Assembly: GCF_014692495.1 (NCBI RefSeq)
Contig: NZ_JACOIJ010000004.1
Span: 62,001 to 126,000, forward strand
Length of the DNA: 64,000 bases
Reading direction: 5' to 3'
Source of the DNA: Sphingobacterium litopenaei
Lineage (GTDB): Bacteria > Bacteroidota > Bacteroidia > Sphingobacteriales > Sphingobacteriaceae
This document shows positions 9,640 through 18,795 of the stretch, in pieces. Position 1 is the stretch's first letter. Every line of letters starts with the position of its first letter. The notes under the pieces were generated by a model, which saw only the letters and a list, made by a program, of their open reading frames with translations, was not told the DNA's origin and did no database searches. Both the position numbers and the translations under genes were made by a program.

Positions 9640-11448
9640 TTATTGTGGTCTATAGAATAATTCACCTGGATAATGGTGGAATCTCGGATAATATTGCTCT
9701 GGATCGTCTGCAGGGATAAAATGAATCATATCCAACCAAACACCATTACTTTGCCATCTTGGTTCACTAATAGCATAAAATCTCAAGGTGTGTCTGTCGG
9801 TAGTTTCCACGTTGATTGTACCTGCCAAACGTCCTACGTTCAATGTTCCGTCACCATCTTTTGGTCTCAAACCTTGTGTAATTCCATTTGGATTATAATC
9901 TCCCACTGTAGCATAATAGCGTTTGTAACCTTGTGCCAATAGCAAATTATCTGAATTTGGATCATCACGTAATACTGTTGTACTTACACCAGACCCGCCA
10001 TTTAAAGTTTGGTTAACCATTACAAGGTTTGGTAAAATTTGTTCGTCTGGTTTTCCTGGGTTGAATGTCACTTGTAAATCGGCACCGTTACCATTCTGTA
10101 CATAACAAACCCAAACTTTGTATCTACCTTTTACCAAGAAAGGTGTTTTGATTTCAAAGCTATGTGGTCTATTTGGACTTGTAGTACTCAATGTCAAATC
10201 TAGGAAATCACCATTTGCGTATGGTCTCTTATCACCAATAAGGGATACTCCATAGCTATTTGTTCCAATCGTACTTACATTAAGCGGATAGAATGTAAAT
10301 GAATTGGCTATAGGCAGACCATTCGCAATTAAGGATACACGTTTATTACGGTATGATCCTCCTAAAGCAGAAACCAATTCCGGCGAGGAAGCGATATCAA
10401 AATAAACAGGTACTTGCGCTCGGACTTTTATTCTGAATGACTGTTTACTTTCGTGCAGTACGCCATTAGACGCTAACACATCAGAACGCGAACGATTTAA
10501 TTCTGCTCCTGGCTCTAAAACTCCATTGAACACGTCTTCATTCAACAAAACTTTCGAATTTTCAAATTTCGTACTGATAATTTCTTTTGGTGCTAACGTA
10601 TATAAAGTCATGGACTGAATAATATCTTCCAAGAACTTTCCGTCATTTACGATATGGTATGCCATGTATAACCACAAGCTATCTTTAGGATTTTTAGGGT
10701 TATTCAAGTGCGAATATTTTTGTTTGAAAGCAGTATAATCATTGATTCCTTGTGCTTTCAACACTGAATCCGATTCTACGATGACCGTTTGAAAACGTTT
10801 TTCTACTGGCACCACATTTCCACGTTTGAAATATAAGGTATCGTAAAATCCAGTTTCTTTTAATGCTTGCGCAAATATGCTATAGCGTGAATCGCTGTCA
10901 ATAATTTCTGCTAAACTTAAAGCTGGAGGTGTCAACATTTTGTTAATGACATGGACCACACCATTTCCAGTCTGAATATTACTTTTAGTAATGCTAGCTG
11001 TTCTATTCACTCGGAAAGTCTGATTAGCCACATCGGTGTACAGATATTCACCAAATAATGTTGGTGATTTGATCTTACCATCCGTAAATCGTGTAGTTCC
11101 CACAGTATCACGTACGACATGGTATTTTACGATATCAAGTAATTCATTTTCACTAAAGTCCGTAATGCTCGATTTGCCGTTACTTTTTATCCATTCGTTT
11201 ACCGCATCATTTGTAGGAGCGAATAAAGTATAGGTTCCATATGCTCCTAAAAATCCTGCTGATTTAGAGCGGTAAAGAATATCAATGAATAAAGAAAACT
11301 GATCTTTGTTATTTTCTAAATATCCTGTGATATTAACTTCATCTGTAGTAGTCTCTCTGTAATTGACCTTCTGACAGGCATTCATGAAAAATACTACTAA
11401 TATTGTCAATACGCCGTATATCCAATATTGATTTGAAAATCTTTTCAT
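9640..11448 (-). CDS. Tandem-FAS1 lipoprotein with C-terminal carbohydrate-binding-like domain
   Basis: 602 residues with a lipoprotein signal ending VVFFMNAC (Cys about 25). FAS1 module 1 covers about 40-170 (FSLFIDILYRSKSAGF, GTYTLFAPTNDAV, YHVVRDTV, NGVVHVINKMLTPP). Module 2 covers about 175-330 (YSIFAQALKETGFYDTL, MAYHIVND, NGVLHESKQSF). The last 270 residues form beta-rich domains with HTLRFYAISEPRWQSNGVWLDMIHF near the end, resembling CBM6-like or other carbohydrate-binding beta-sandwiches (inference). It starts 6 nt after the SusD stop. FAS1 domains are adhesion or ligand-binding modules; with SusC/SusD neighbours a surface-exposed glycan- or protein-binding role is likely. No catalytic motif is seen. 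Confidence 0.87.
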   Translation of the reverse strand: MKRFSNQYWIYGVLTILVVFFMNACQKVNYRETTTDEVNITGYLENNKDQFSLFIDILYRSKSAGFLGAYGTYTLFAPTNDAVNEWIKSNGKSSITDFSENELLDIVKYHVVRDTVGTTRFTDGKIKSPTLFGEYLYTDVANQTFRVNRTASITKSNIQTGNGVVHVINKMLTPPALSLAEIIDSDSRYSIFAQALKETGFYDTLYFKRGNVVPVEKRFQTVIVESDSVLKAQGINDYTAFKQKYSHLNNPKNPKDSLWLYMAYHIVNDGKFLEDIIQSMTLYTLAPKEIISTKFENSKVLLNEDVFNGVLEPGAELNRSRSDVLASNGVLHESKQSFRIKVRAQVPVYFDIASSPELVSALGGSYRNKRVSLIANGLPIANSFTFYPLNVSTIGTNSYGVSLIGDKRPYANGDFLDLTLSTTSPNRPHSFEIKTPFLVKGRYKVWVCYVQNGNGADLQVTFNPGKPDEQILPNLVMVNQTLNGGSGVSTTVLRDDPNSDNLLLAQGYKRYYATVGDYNPNGITQGLRPKDGDGTLNVGRLAGTINVETTDRHTLRFYAISEPRWQSNGVWLDMIHFIPADDPEQYYPRFHHYPGELFYRPQ

Positions 11449-11454
11449 ATCGTT

Positions 11455-12921
11455 TTATTTTAGATAAAATGGATTCTGAACCAATGTGTTGTCTTTGAAT
11501 AATTCCTCTTCATGTATTGGTAGATAGTGACTGTTTACGTCACGTACTTTATTCAATGCTGACTGTTGTACTGATGCATCGACTATCTTAGTTACGACAT
11601 CGATAAGTACTCCAATGTTAGAATAATTGTCTTTTTTAGCTAGACGAAGCACATCAAACCAACGTTTTCCTTCGAAAGCGAATTCGCGGGCGCGCTCTTC
11701 AAAAATAAATTGAATAATATCGTCTAAATCACTCTCATTAAGTTGTCTGTTACTTGCTTCAATCGCACCTCTACTCTCTCTCAGTTCGGCAATAAGTTGT
11801 AATGCTTCTGCACCTCTACCTTGCTCTGCTGCAGCTTCAGCTTTTAGCAATAAAGCGTCTGAGATTCGAAAGATTGGGAAATTATAGTAACTAGGATTTT
11901 CTGTTCCGTATTTGCTAATCATACCACTGCTCAGATACAATACACCTTCGCCACGGCTGTCAGATTTATCGACGTCTACTTCCATATTAGGCGGGAAGAA
12001 ATCCATATTGATAACTTCTGTTAAAGCGATGTAAGGAATTCGTCCCACATAAACTAGTGGAGTTAATGGATTTGCTCTAGAGTCTTTGTGACTAATCTCA
12101 AAAATGGTTTCTGAACTAGAGATATCAAATGAATTAGAAGCAACTCGCCCAATAAGTTGATACCTTTGTGTAGATAACACTTTGTTCAATTCTACTTCTG
12201 CCAGGGCATATTGTTCCTTCCACATATACACTTCGGCCAATAACATGTGTACTGCAGGTTTAGTAATTCTTCCTGTGTTAGAAGGATTAATAGAGAAATT
12301 GTTTCCTAGAGTTACATGGTAATCTGGGACAAGTGTCTGTGCTTGTTTAAGGTCTTGCTCCAATTGACTCAATACTTTGTCAGCAGATACTGCTCCGATA
12401 TTTTGAACATCAGTATCACGGTAAGAACCTTTAAGTTTAAGTGGAATTTCTTTGAATGTACGTATTAAATAGAAGTACAATAGACTGCGAATAGTTAAAG
12501 CTTCACCAACGTAACTATTGTAAGTAGCCTCCGTAAATGTAGGATCTACAGCTTTAGCTTCAGGAGCAAAATCAATCAAGAGATTACAATTGTTGATTAC
12601 ATTGTATAATGCTCCCCAATTTGCAATATCATTTGTACTTAATACATTATAATTTTTGACAAGTCTATAATCATCCGCAGCGTAACTGGACACATTTACC
12701 ATGTCAGCTCTTAGCTCTCCCCACAAAAATACCCTTGTCTCTACTGGTCCGGCATTCAACGAAGAATAGATACCCATCAAAGCTGCACGCACATCCTCCT
12801 TCGTTTTCCAAAATTCTGCTTTTGTAATACCATCTTGAGGTTGTAGATCCAACCATTTATTACATGAGGTCACTACAAATCCCAATAAGGTTAATAGACC
12901 AACAATATATATTTTTCTCAT
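11455..12921 (-). CDS. SusD/RagB family outer-membrane lipoprotein
   Basis: 488 residues, the normal SusD length. The signal peptide ends GFVVTSC with Cys at 20, followed by NKWLDLQPQDGITKAEFW, the classical SusD start. The LLYFYLIRTFKEIPLKL helix and the C-terminal IFEERAREFAFEGKRWFDVLRLAKK motif are diagnostic, and it ends in QNPFYLK. It lies 10 nt after its SusC partner. Its sequence is clearly different from the second SusD of the operon (615 residues), so the two pairs probably take different ligands or different sizes of one ligand. Confidence 0.95.
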   Translation of the reverse strand: MRKIYIVGLLTLLGFVVTSCNKWLDLQPQDGITKAEFWKTKEDVRAALMGIYSSLNAGPVETRVFLWGELRADMVNVSSYAADDYRLVKNYNVLSTNDIANWGALYNVINNCNLLIDFAPEAKAVDPTFTEATYNSYVGEALTIRSLLYFYLIRTFKEIPLKLKGSYRDTDVQNIGAVSADKVLSQLEQDLKQAQTLVPDYHVTLGNNFSINPSNTGRITKPAVHMLLAEVYMWKEQYALAEVELNKVLSTQRYQLIGRVASNSFDISSSETIFEISHKDSRANPLTPLVYVGRIPYIALTEVINMDFFPPNMEVDVDKSDSRGEGVLYLSSGMISKYGTENPSYYNFPIFRISDALLLKAEAAAEQGRGAEALQLIAELRESRGAIEASNRQLNESDLDDIIQFIFEERAREFAFEGKRWFDVLRLAKKDNYSNIGVLIDVVTKIVDASVQQSALNKVRDVNSHYLPIHEEELFKDNTLVQNPFYLK

Positions 12922-12931
12922 CGTCTCTTAA

Positions 12932-15900
12932 TTAAAATCTTGCATTAATACCTAAAGTTATTGTCTTCAACGGAGGTGTCATCGAATTGTCCATCAACAC
13001 GGAGAATGCATCTTTATAGCGCACCGCTACATCTGGATCTTGACCTGTATACTTTGTGAATGTCAATAAATTTTCCACAGTAACATAGGTGCTCAATTGC
13101 CCCATTTTCACGCGATCTAAGAATCCTTTTGCAAAATCATACTTTAATGTTACTGTACGTAGACGTAAGAAACTCGCATCTTCTACATAACGGCTTGAAC
13201 CTAACGAGTTGTAACCTGTACCATACAATGCTCGTGGAATATCGGTTACATCACCTTCTTTTCTCCAACGTCTCAATACGGCTGTACTTTGATTATTGTA
13301 GCTCAACATATCCGTTGTATTCATCTTGGTTGCATTGATGATATCCGAACCTTGTCTATAGTTGAAGAATGTCAATAAGGACCATTGCTTATTGTAACTT
13401 ACATTTATACCAAATCCTCCTGTTAATTTTGGATTACTGTTACCTAAGTAAACAATATCTTTGTGGTCAATTACACCATCGAAATTGATATCTTCATATT
13501 TGGCGTCACCTGGTTGGAAAACATAATCAACCGTAGGATAATTAAAGCGCATATAGATCGTTTCACCATCAGGACTTATGATCTGGTTGCCTTCACGGTC
13601 TTTAGCTATTGTTTCGTCTTTGTCTTTGTAGACACCTTGGTAACGGAATCCATAGAACGATCCAAATGGGTTATCTTCTTGTAGATACGTGAAGAATGCT
13701 TTATTTCTCAATGAAGAACGCGCATTTTCTCGTGGATATAATGGTGATATTTCACGAATCACATTACGATTGTTTGCTATATTGAAATTGAAATTAACAT
13801 TCCATTTATTATTACGTACCGGATTATAATAAACACTTGCTTCCCAACCGTCATTATCCATTACGCCGACATTCATACTTAATGAATTGAAACCATTGTA
13901 GCTAGCGATTTGGATATCATTCATCATCAAATCGGAAGTTCTGCGTTTGTACACATCACCTCCTAATATCAAACGGTTATTGAATAATTCGATATCTATA
14001 CCCACATTCGATTGTGTGATAGTTTCCCAACGCAAATCCGATAACTCGATATTAGATGAATACACACCATTCTCTCCTAAATACGCATAATCGAAAGTAT
14101 TGTAAATATTGATATACGAGTAGTCGTTTCTAGGTGCGTTACCACTTTGTCCCCAGCTCGCTCTGAATTTTATATCATTAACAAAACCTAAATCCTTAAT
14201 AAATTTCTCTTGTCCCATACGCCAAGCACCTGACAGTGATGGGAAATAACCAAATCTATTAGCCGTACCGAATCTTGAGTTACCATCCATACGCATACTA
14301 GCTACTAAAATGTATCTATTCTTGAAGGTATAGTTTACTTGGCCTAACAAACCTACAGAACGACTTTCTGTCAATATTGATGTAGCATTTCCCGTTAGGG
14401 TACGCGAAGGAATAGATGGATCCTGCAAATAAGACGATCCCGTATTTGTTGATGACAAACCTTGAATAGTGTAGCGATCTTGATTTGTAAATAAAGATAT
14501 ATTACCCGTGAACAAATGGTCTAATCCAAAATTTGGGTTAATCAATAAGCTTGTCTTGGTACTCATATTGAACTTATCGTAATCCGAGTCATTCGCAACG
14601 TTTACCGAATTTTCGGTGAAAGGTCTACCTGTTGCAATTTGAGGCAAGAAAGTTTTGGTTTTATTATTATTAATGTTAAAAGATAAATTACTTGTCAAGG
14701 TCACGATCTGTGGAATAATCTGATAGCGAACCGCAAATCTTGAATTCAACACATCACCCAATTGATTACTCAATGCATTTTCTGCCATTGATAATGGGTT
14801 ATACGTTCCCGAGTATGTTCCTTGAGCTGTACTTATTGGCGTAAATAAATTTCCAGTTAAATTTCCATACTCATCATATTCCCAAATTGCTTGGTTTGGC
14901 ATTTTGCGGTATGCAATATCCCTTACTGTCCTGAAATAGTTTTGATTGGTATTCACGTGCGTATATGACAAATCCGATTGGAAAGTAATACGCTCAGACA
15001 CGATATAATCTAAGTTGATACGTGCTGATAGCCTGTCCGAAGAAGTTCCCTTTGTCGTACCCGCATTGTTAAAATATCCTAACGAACCCATATATCTCGC
15101 TTTTTCACCACCACCACGAATCTGGACATTATGATCCTGAAAATAACCTAATTGTGTAATTGCATCCACCCAATCACTATTATTGCTAAAATTGTGATAG
15201 GTATATGTATTGTATGGATCGTATTGGAATTGTTGTGCATTTTCTGAAGTAGAAAACACTCTTCCAGCATTGTAAAATTCCTCTAACAATAAAGTTGTAT
15301 ACTGATCGCCATTCAACAATGGGATTGGACTTGGCTGTTTTGAAATAGAACCTTTGAACGTATAACCTAACGTTGGTTTGCTCACTGTACCCCTTTTCGT
15401 ATTGATGACCAATACACCATTAGCACCACGCGATCCCCACACAGCAGTAGCAGCAGCATCTTTTAATACCGAAATATCCTGTATATCTGAAGGGGCAATA
15501 TTTAATAATTGACCGTAAGCATTATCATCCGAAGTAGCAAAGTCAAAATCATCAGGAATAGTAATATCATACGGCATACCGTCCACTACTATTAGAGGGT
15601 CCGAAGCTCCATTCAAAGAAGTAGTACCCCTAATCTTAATTTGCATACCTGCACCTGGATCACCAGATACTGTAGCAATATCGACACCAGGAAGACGACC
15701 TTGCAAAGCTTGGTCAATAGATGCAGATTGCATCTCTTCTAATTCTGCCATATTGATCGTAGCGATAGAAGCAGTAGAACGTGCTTTAGAGATGCCCATT
15801 CCTGTACCATCATCTACCGGTTTTGATGCACTAATTACGACTTCTTCAACTTGATGCGACGTAGATTCAATTTGTACATTGATAGTTGTTCTTTCACCAA

Positions 15901-16189
15901 CTGTAATATTGCCCGAAGGCTTATAACCTGTACTGGTTACACTAAGGCGTAAACCACTAATCTTTGTACGTAAACTATAATTTCCTTCAATATCCGATGT
16001 GGTACCTACGATAGTTCGATTTTCTTTGTCTTTTAAGACCACCGTAGCTCCAGCCACAGGTTCTTTAGTCTCTTTATCAGTAATTTTACCTACAATCACA
16101 GTTTCTGCTGTTTGCGCAACAGCGTCTGTGGAGGAAAAACAGAAGATAAATCCGATTATAACGAATAAAATATTTAAATGTCTTGTCAT
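12932..16189 (-). CDS. SusC/RagA family TonB-linked outer-membrane protein
   Basis: 1085 residues with a signal peptide ending DAVAQ, a carboxypeptidase-regulatory-like domain (VGKITDKETKEPVAGATV), a TonB-box region VEEVVISASKP, a plug (SIDQALQGRLPGVDIATVSG, IRGTTSLNG, LIVVDGMPYDI, ISVLKDAAATAVWGSRGANGV) and a 22-strand-type barrel ending in TLGINARF with terminal Phe. The partner SusD begins 10 nt downstream. The gene upstream is a four-module FAS1 lipoprotein 14 nt away. It belongs to the seven-gene operon and is the first of its two SusC channels. Confidence 0.95.
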   Translation of the reverse strand: MTRHLNILFVIIGFIFCFSSTDAVAQTAETVIVGKITDKETKEPVAGATVVLKDKENRTIVGTTSDIEGNYSLRTKISGLRLSVTSTGYKPSGNITVGERTTINVQIESTSHQVEEVVISASKPVDDGTGMGISKARSTASIATINMAELEEMQSASIDQALQGRLPGVDIATVSGDPGAGMQIKIRGTTSLNGASDPLIVVDGMPYDITIPDDFDFATSDDNAYGQLLNIAPSDIQDISVLKDAAATAVWGSRGANGVLVINTKRGTVSKPTLGYTFKGSISKQPSPIPLLNGDQYTTLLLEEFYNAGRVFSTSENAQQFQYDPYNTYTYHNFSNNSDWVDAITQLGYFQDHNVQIRGGGEKARYMGSLGYFNNAGTTKGTSSDRLSARINLDYIVSERITFQSDLSYTHVNTNQNYFRTVRDIAYRKMPNQAIWEYDEYGNLTGNLFTPISTAQGTYSGTYNPLSMAENALSNQLGDVLNSRFAVRYQIIPQIVTLTSNLSFNINNNKTKTFLPQIATGRPFTENSVNVANDSDYDKFNMSTKTSLLINPNFGLDHLFTGNISLFTNQDRYTIQGLSSTNTGSSYLQDPSIPSRTLTGNATSILTESRSVGLLGQVNYTFKNRYILVASMRMDGNSRFGTANRFGYFPSLSGAWRMGQEKFIKDLGFVNDIKFRASWGQSGNAPRNDYSYINIYNTFDYAYLGENGVYSSNIELSDLRWETITQSNVGIDIELFNNRLILGGDVYKRRTSDLMMNDIQIASYNGFNSLSMNVGVMDNDGWEASVYYNPVRNNKWNVNFNFNIANNRNVIREISPLYPRENARSSLRNKAFFTYLQEDNPFGSFYGFRYQGVYKDKDETIAKDREGNQIISPDGETIYMRFNYPTVDYVFQPGDAKYEDINFDGVIDHKDIVYLGNSNPKLTGGFGINVSYNKQWSLLTFFNYRQGSDIINATKMNTTDMLSYNNQSTAVLRRWRKEGDVTDIPRALYGTGYNSLGSSRYVEDASFLRLRTVTLKYDFAKGFLDRVKMGQLSTYVTVENLLTFTKYTGQDPDVAVRYKDAFSVLMDNSMTPPLKTITLGINARF

Positions 16190-16203
16190 AATTATAAAAT
16201 GAA

Positions 16204-18420
16204 TTAGATTCCGTTTCTTAAATAACCAGATAAAGAATGAATGACAATACGCTGTCCTAATTGATTGCTTTTTGCAACATCTGCTTCCACCAAATTATTT
16301 GAGTTATCTCTTATTTGAAGTCTATTATTTTGGTTTGTTACTACTTCTACTACCTGTGTATTTCCTTCGACATCTTTACATAAAGTTTCGAATGTGCCTT
16401 GCTTTTTACCATCAATAGCAAAAGAGTTTCGAGCAATATGATATTGTAAGAAAAGTGTTATTTTGTTTTTAAGGACCACATTCGTTGTATTTTCGGCCGC
16501 TGGCAAATCACCATTTGCTATTGCTGCTGCTATAGCTTCATTATTTGGTATTAATAATGTATAATTCGCTCCAATATCTACACCTTTTACAATTCCATCT
16601 GTAGCATTATATAAGCTGCTCGCAATGAGGTATCTGTAGAATCTGTTATAAGGTGAATCCGCTTTATCAGCACCTAAATTACGAAGTAAAAATCCTGTAT
16701 TGGTATTCGATGATGTTAAGGCGCCATCGAGGTATACTGCCACCCCATTAAGAGGTCCTGATTGGCTATTACCAATACTAATGGAGTCAATTTTAACATA
16801 TCTTTTATCCACTGCACTGTCTTGTGTACCACTTGACATGAGTTTCATATTGTCAAATTTTACATATTCTCCACCGAAACTTTCTAAAATTCCCTTGCCA
16901 GAAAGTGTAGGAATAGGATCCGCTTCTAAAGGAATAATATGCGACATAATGATTTCGCGCATTTCAGGGGTACCATTACCACCCTTGAAACGTATTGGAT
17001 CTGAAGTATTATATGCATCATAGGCAAATCCCATATCATATAGTTTTTCATCCGAAATCAAAACTAACATATAACGGATGGTAGGAATACGTAAAGTAAT
17101 ATGTAGCCCCATACGTTCTAAAGCCGTACGCATAAAACTATATTTCGGGTCTAATAATACATTTCCATATACCGATTGAAATACATTCGCTTGCTGTGAA
17201 GAGTTCACGCCGTAGAAAGCACCATTACTTAATATTTTTGACTCAATAATGTTTTGAGGCGTAAGTTTAGTAACCTCCCCACCAATATTAGGCTGCGAAG
17301 TAAACCTAGAAGGCCAAAGTTGTGTATTGTAGAAATGTGAATTAATGTATTCTGATAGCACTATGGGATTGCTATAGAATAGGTCTTTAATTGTTGTTCC
17401 TGATGGATAGTATTTTAAAAGTACACGTTTAGCGTAATCACGCACTGCAGCATTCGTTGGAATAGTAACAGAATAATTATTCATTTGTGCGTCATTCGCA
17501 TCTTCTTTGATATAATTTTCATTATTCAGTGCGAATGCTATACTTGAATATCCTTTTACGAATACCGAATCTCTTTTGCCTGTTAAGACTTCATTCTTAC
17601 GTGTTACGGTTGCATTGTAATTGTAAGTAGCGAAGAAGTCTAACATATTTTTGAATTCACTGTATTGTGAGTTACTACGTAGATATTGGTCAATACTTGG
17701 TTCTGGCATCAATACTTTGTCAACCACATGGATATATCCATTTTCTGCAATTATATTACTGCGTGCTGGGTCAATAGTTGCACCTAGAACATTTAAACCT
17801 GTATAATTGGAGTTTGGATAGAATGTTTTGTAGTCTGTTGCGCTTAACCCATTTGATGACATATAGGCATTGAAAAAATAGGTTATATGCTTATTATTGT
17901 TCTCAGCCTCTATGTAAGCGGCTCCAGCTCCGCGATTTGTAGATATAATTTTTCTAATTTTTCCGTCACTTTGAACTTCATCTTCGACGAAATCATAATA
18001 TACGGTACGTCTTCTAAAACCAAGTCCTTCAATCCATCCTCTTGAATGGAAATAATCTCCCAATTTTTCTAGACGCTCGCCGTCATAGATCATCGATGTA
18101 CGTACAATCTTTTCAGCTAATTTTTTGTCAATTTGGCTGGTATCCGAAATACTATTTTCGGTCATAAATTGTTGAAAAGCGCGATCCGTTGGAGCGAATA
18201 CCGTCCACGAAGAGGCAGATCCTAAAGTATTTCGATATCCAGCTTTTTCAATACAGGACAAAAAATACTTAAAATCACCCATGGAATCAAGCTGTTGGTA
18301 AATAGGACTAGCTAATCCTTTCGGTCTTCCGTAATAAGCGTCAAATGCTTCCTTTCTACATCCCACAATGATAATCGCGAAACATAAACACGTAAATAAA
18401 ACAGTTCTTTTAATACTCAT
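16204..18420 (-). CDS. Multi-FAS1 domain lipoprotein, first gene of the operon
   Basis: About 738 residues from the ATG at 18420, which gives a clean lipoprotein signal (MSIKRTVLFTCLCFAIIIVGC, Cys 21). The open frame reaches 18468 only through a GTG, with another ATG at 18453; both put extra polar residues before the signal. I see four FAS1-like modules: near 35-240 (YFLSCIEKAGYRNTLG, TVFAPTDRAF, NGYIHVVDKVLMPEP), 240-400 (EFKNMLDFFATYNYN, VTIPTNAAVRDY), 400-530 (FMRTALERMGLHITL, ISDEKLYDMGF) and 590-735 (YTLLIPNNEAIAAAI, FLQYHIARNSF, IVIHSLSGYLRN). No enzyme motif is seen. As the promoter-proximal gene of an operon with two SusCD pairs it may be a long surface stalk or capture protein. Confidence 0.85.
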   Translation of the reverse strand: MSIKRTVLFTCLCFAIIIVGCRKEAFDAYYGRPKGLASPIYQQLDSMGDFKYFLSCIEKAGYRNTLGSASSWTVFAPTDRAFQQFMTENSISDTSQIDKKLAEKIVRTSMIYDGERLEKLGDYFHSRGWIEGLGFRRRTVYYDFVEDEVQSDGKIRKIISTNRGAGAAYIEAENNNKHITYFFNAYMSSNGLSATDYKTFYPNSNYTGLNVLGATIDPARSNIIAENGYIHVVDKVLMPEPSIDQYLRSNSQYSEFKNMLDFFATYNYNATVTRKNEVLTGKRDSVFVKGYSSIAFALNNENYIKEDANDAQMNNYSVTIPTNAAVRDYAKRVLLKYYPSGTTIKDLFYSNPIVLSEYINSHFYNTQLWPSRFTSQPNIGGEVTKLTPQNIIESKILSNGAFYGVNSSQQANVFQSVYGNVLLDPKYSFMRTALERMGLHITLRIPTIRYMLVLISDEKLYDMGFAYDAYNTSDPIRFKGGNGTPEMREIIMSHIIPLEADPIPTLSGKGILESFGGEYVKFDNMKLMSSGTQDSAVDKRYVKIDSISIGNSQSGPLNGVAVYLDGALTSSNTNTGFLLRNLGADKADSPYNRFYRYLIASSLYNATDGIVKGVDIGANYTLLIPNNEAIAAAIANGDLPAAENTTNVVLKNKITLFLQYHIARNSFAIDGKKQGTFETLCKDVEGNTQVVEVVTNQNNRLQIRDNSNNLVEADVAKSNQLGQRIVIHSLSGYLRNGI

Positions 18421-18794
18421 ACAATTGTCTTGTAGGTTTATACTATTGATCATAGGTCTATTGTCCACGCCTTCTTAAGATTTTAAAACTGGAGACAATA
18501 GTTTGTTGAAAAAGGTATTACAGATTATTCCTGAGAATACCTACTTCATGCTTCTTGCTGATAAAATTTTTAAAAGTTTCTTCTATAATTGGTAAATCAC
18601 TTCCTTTAATGTTTTGGTCGTGATTAATTGGTTACATGCTAATCTAATGTAATATCAAATATATTGTATCCCTGAAATTACAGCAACCTGCACTATCCTG
18701 TAACTAACACGATATCAGACATTTTATCAACTACCGAACAATAAGTAACTAACAAAAGAGATCTAAAAATAAATAACTGTTCTTCAGACAGTTA
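18421..18794 (-). other. Intergenic leader of the SusCD/fasciclin operon, no gene seen
   Basis: About 370 nt lie between the operon start and the CE12 stop. The stretch holds the CE12 terminator (18773-18795), a candidate promoter (18656-18686) and a predicted 5' leader of about 200-230 nt. The leader contains a 7-bp inverted repeat (AGGTATT at 18513-18519 with AATACCT at 18536-18542). I see no coding frame of note. A leader this long leaves room for post-transcriptional control, but I recognise no known riboswitch. Confidence 0.5.
18656..18686 (-). promoter_or_regulatory. Candidate Bacteroidota sigma-ABfr-type promoter for the seven-gene operon
   Basis: On the minus strand, TATATTTG (18663-18656) matches the -7 consensus TAnnTTTG exactly. 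A TTG (18686-18684) lies 20 nt upstream, as expected for the -33 element. Transcription would start around 18650, leaving a leader of about 230 nt before the start codon at 18420. Motif match only. Confidence 0.45.
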
Positions 18795-18795
18795 T
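18773..18795 (-). terminator. Terminator overlapping the CE12 stop codon
   Basis: An 8-bp stem (ATAACTGT 18773-18780 with ACAGTTAT 18788-18795) and a 7-nt loop are followed on the minus strand by TTATTTTTAGA. The last base of the CE12 stop codon is inside the stem. Confidence 0.55.

Noticed and set aside
18421..18468. GTG start (18468) or ATG (18453) for the first FAS1 lipoprotein gene
   Set aside because: Both add a polar stretch before an ideal lipoprotein signal starting at 18420.
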